A DNA stretch of 64,000 nt from an uncultured Alphaproteobacteria bacterium (GTDB taxonomy: Bacteria; Pseudomonadota; Alphaproteobacteria; UBA6615), in the NCBI GenBank assembly GCA_943787445.1, contig CALSML010000026.1:122187-186186 (forward strand). The letters are read 5' to 3'. Shown here in pieces: positions 62,730 to 64,000 of this stretch. Position 1 is the stretch's first letter; every line of letters starts with the position of its first letter. The notes under the pieces were generated by a model. It did no database searches. It was not told where the DNA came from and saw only the letters and a program-made list of their open reading frames with translations. The translations under genes were made by a program, and so were the position numbers.

Positions 62730-64000
62730 ATGTGTGGCATTGCCGGACTCATGGCTTTGGGCGGCGTGGAAGCCGACTCCGGCACCCTCGATCGGATGAT
62801 GACGGCGTTGCAGCACCGCGGACCGGACGGTGAGGGCACCTACGCAGCGCGAAATGTTGCGCTGGGACAAACCCGCCTCGCGATCATTGATCTGGAGACC
62901 GGTAATCAACCGCTTTACGAACCCGGCGGCGCTGTACTCGTGGCGAATGGCGAAATCTACAACTATCTTGAGCTGCGCGACGAACTGGGGACCGACGGCT
63001 TTGCAACCCGTTCGGATTGCGAGCCGCCCTTGCACCTCTATCGCCGCTATGGCCTCGATTTTGTGGATCACTTGCGGGGTATGTTCGCAATCGCCCTTTA
63101 TGATCCGATCGAAGGCCAACTGGTATTGGCGCGAGACCCCTTTGGCATCAAGCCGCTCTACTATGCGCAGACCAGTGCGGGGTTTGCGTTTGCATCCGAA
63201 CCACAGGCTCTGATTACGGGCTGGTCTTGTCTCTCCGCGTGTCAATGCCGGCTCACGGACCGAATTGTTTCAGCTTCAGTTCACCACCGGGACTGAGACC
63301 ATATTCAAAGGCATCAACCGGGTGCTTCCGGGAGAGTCGGTCGTCATTCGTGATGGCCGGATTGTGGCCCCGCCGGCGACGCACTGTTCTGCCCATCGAA
63401 GGAGCGGCATCCTGGTCCGAGGATGAAGCGCTTGAGTTGCTCGATGCCGCGCTGCGCGACAGCGTGGAAGTGCATCAGCGCTCGGATGTTCCATATGGAA
63501 TGTTCCTGTCCGGTGGTGTGGACAGTTCGGTGCTCCTGTCGTTGATGAAGGATCTCAATGAGCAACCTGTTCACGCCGTTCACGGCAGGTTTTCTGGGAA
63601 CTTCCGTGAATGACGAACGCAGCCATGGCGCGCGCCGTCGCAGATGCAGCTGGTGCGCAGACGGTCGATATCGCGATCGGCGCGGATGATTTCTGGCGTG
63701 ACCTGCCGCGCATTGCCGGTGCGATGGATGACCCCACGGCCGACTACGCCATCGTGCCGACATTCCTGCTGGCCGAAGCCGTGCAGCGTGAAGGTCTCAA
63801 GGTGGTGCTGACCGGTGAGGGCGGCGATGAGCTGTTTTGCCGGTTACGGTCGTTACCCGCAGCGCGACCCGGCCGTGGTGGCAGGGGGGGACGCAAAATG
63901 CGTTCGCGCGGAGTTTTCGATGGTCTCGGTGTGTTGCGTGACACGCCGACGGGCTGGCGGGATGGTTTCACGGCTGTGGAACAGACCGTTAACACCGGGT
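62730..64000 (+). CDS. asnB: asparagine synthase (glutamine-hydrolysing), partial and frameshifted
   Basis: MCGIAGLMALGG; LQHRGPDGEG; VANGEIYNYLELRDEL; FLSGGVDSSVLLSLM. Confidence 0.88.

Overview
64-kb window of a fairly GC-rich alphaproteobacterium-like genome (inferred from gene content). Most of it is ordinary housekeeping: pepF-like M3 peptidase, ABC1 kinase, MFS pump, pntAA/pntAB/pntB, rpsU, a Dpp-like ABC transporter, pyrE, a Liv-type ABC transporter, hspQ, apt, ispB-like synthase, glyQ/glyS, ppdK, ygfZ, glycosyltransferases and asnB. Many genes are split in the ORF track by single-base frameshifts, densest at 0-3.8 kb and 28.5-34.6 kb. Because these hit several unrelated conserved genes, I read them mainly as consensus errors and merged them where the protein reading was clear. 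Four regions stand out. (1) About 10.06-18.81 kb is a tight eight-gene operon pairing an ExbB/TolQ/MotA-like channel with two single-TM vWA proteins that share an 'FLD[VI][MI]SCG[LF]GA' segment (ExbD/MotB-like Asp position). The same operon carries a PEGA-repeat/Cys-less SUMF1-fold protein, a TM/coil protein, a lipoprotein, an acidic exported protein and a 51-aa exported mini-protein. It is a candidate undescribed PMF-driven envelope machine. (2) A TPP riboswitch on the minus strand at about 28.94-29.03 kb sits directly upstream of a Liv/HAAT-type ABC transporter, suggesting thiamin-related uptake. (3) A ~7.5-kb island (36.17-43.88 kb) is bounded by 163-bp direct repeats, each holding a complete tRNA-Pro(CGG). 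It carries an integrase, a TerS-like protein, an HNH nuclease, an exported Sel1 protein and a protein with polymerase-like motifs, so it is a candidate minimal phage satellite. (4) An in-frame chimera joins a class-III aminotransferase to a GMC oxidoreductase C-terminus at about 35.52 kb. No database search was possible; all family calls are from motifs and recall.
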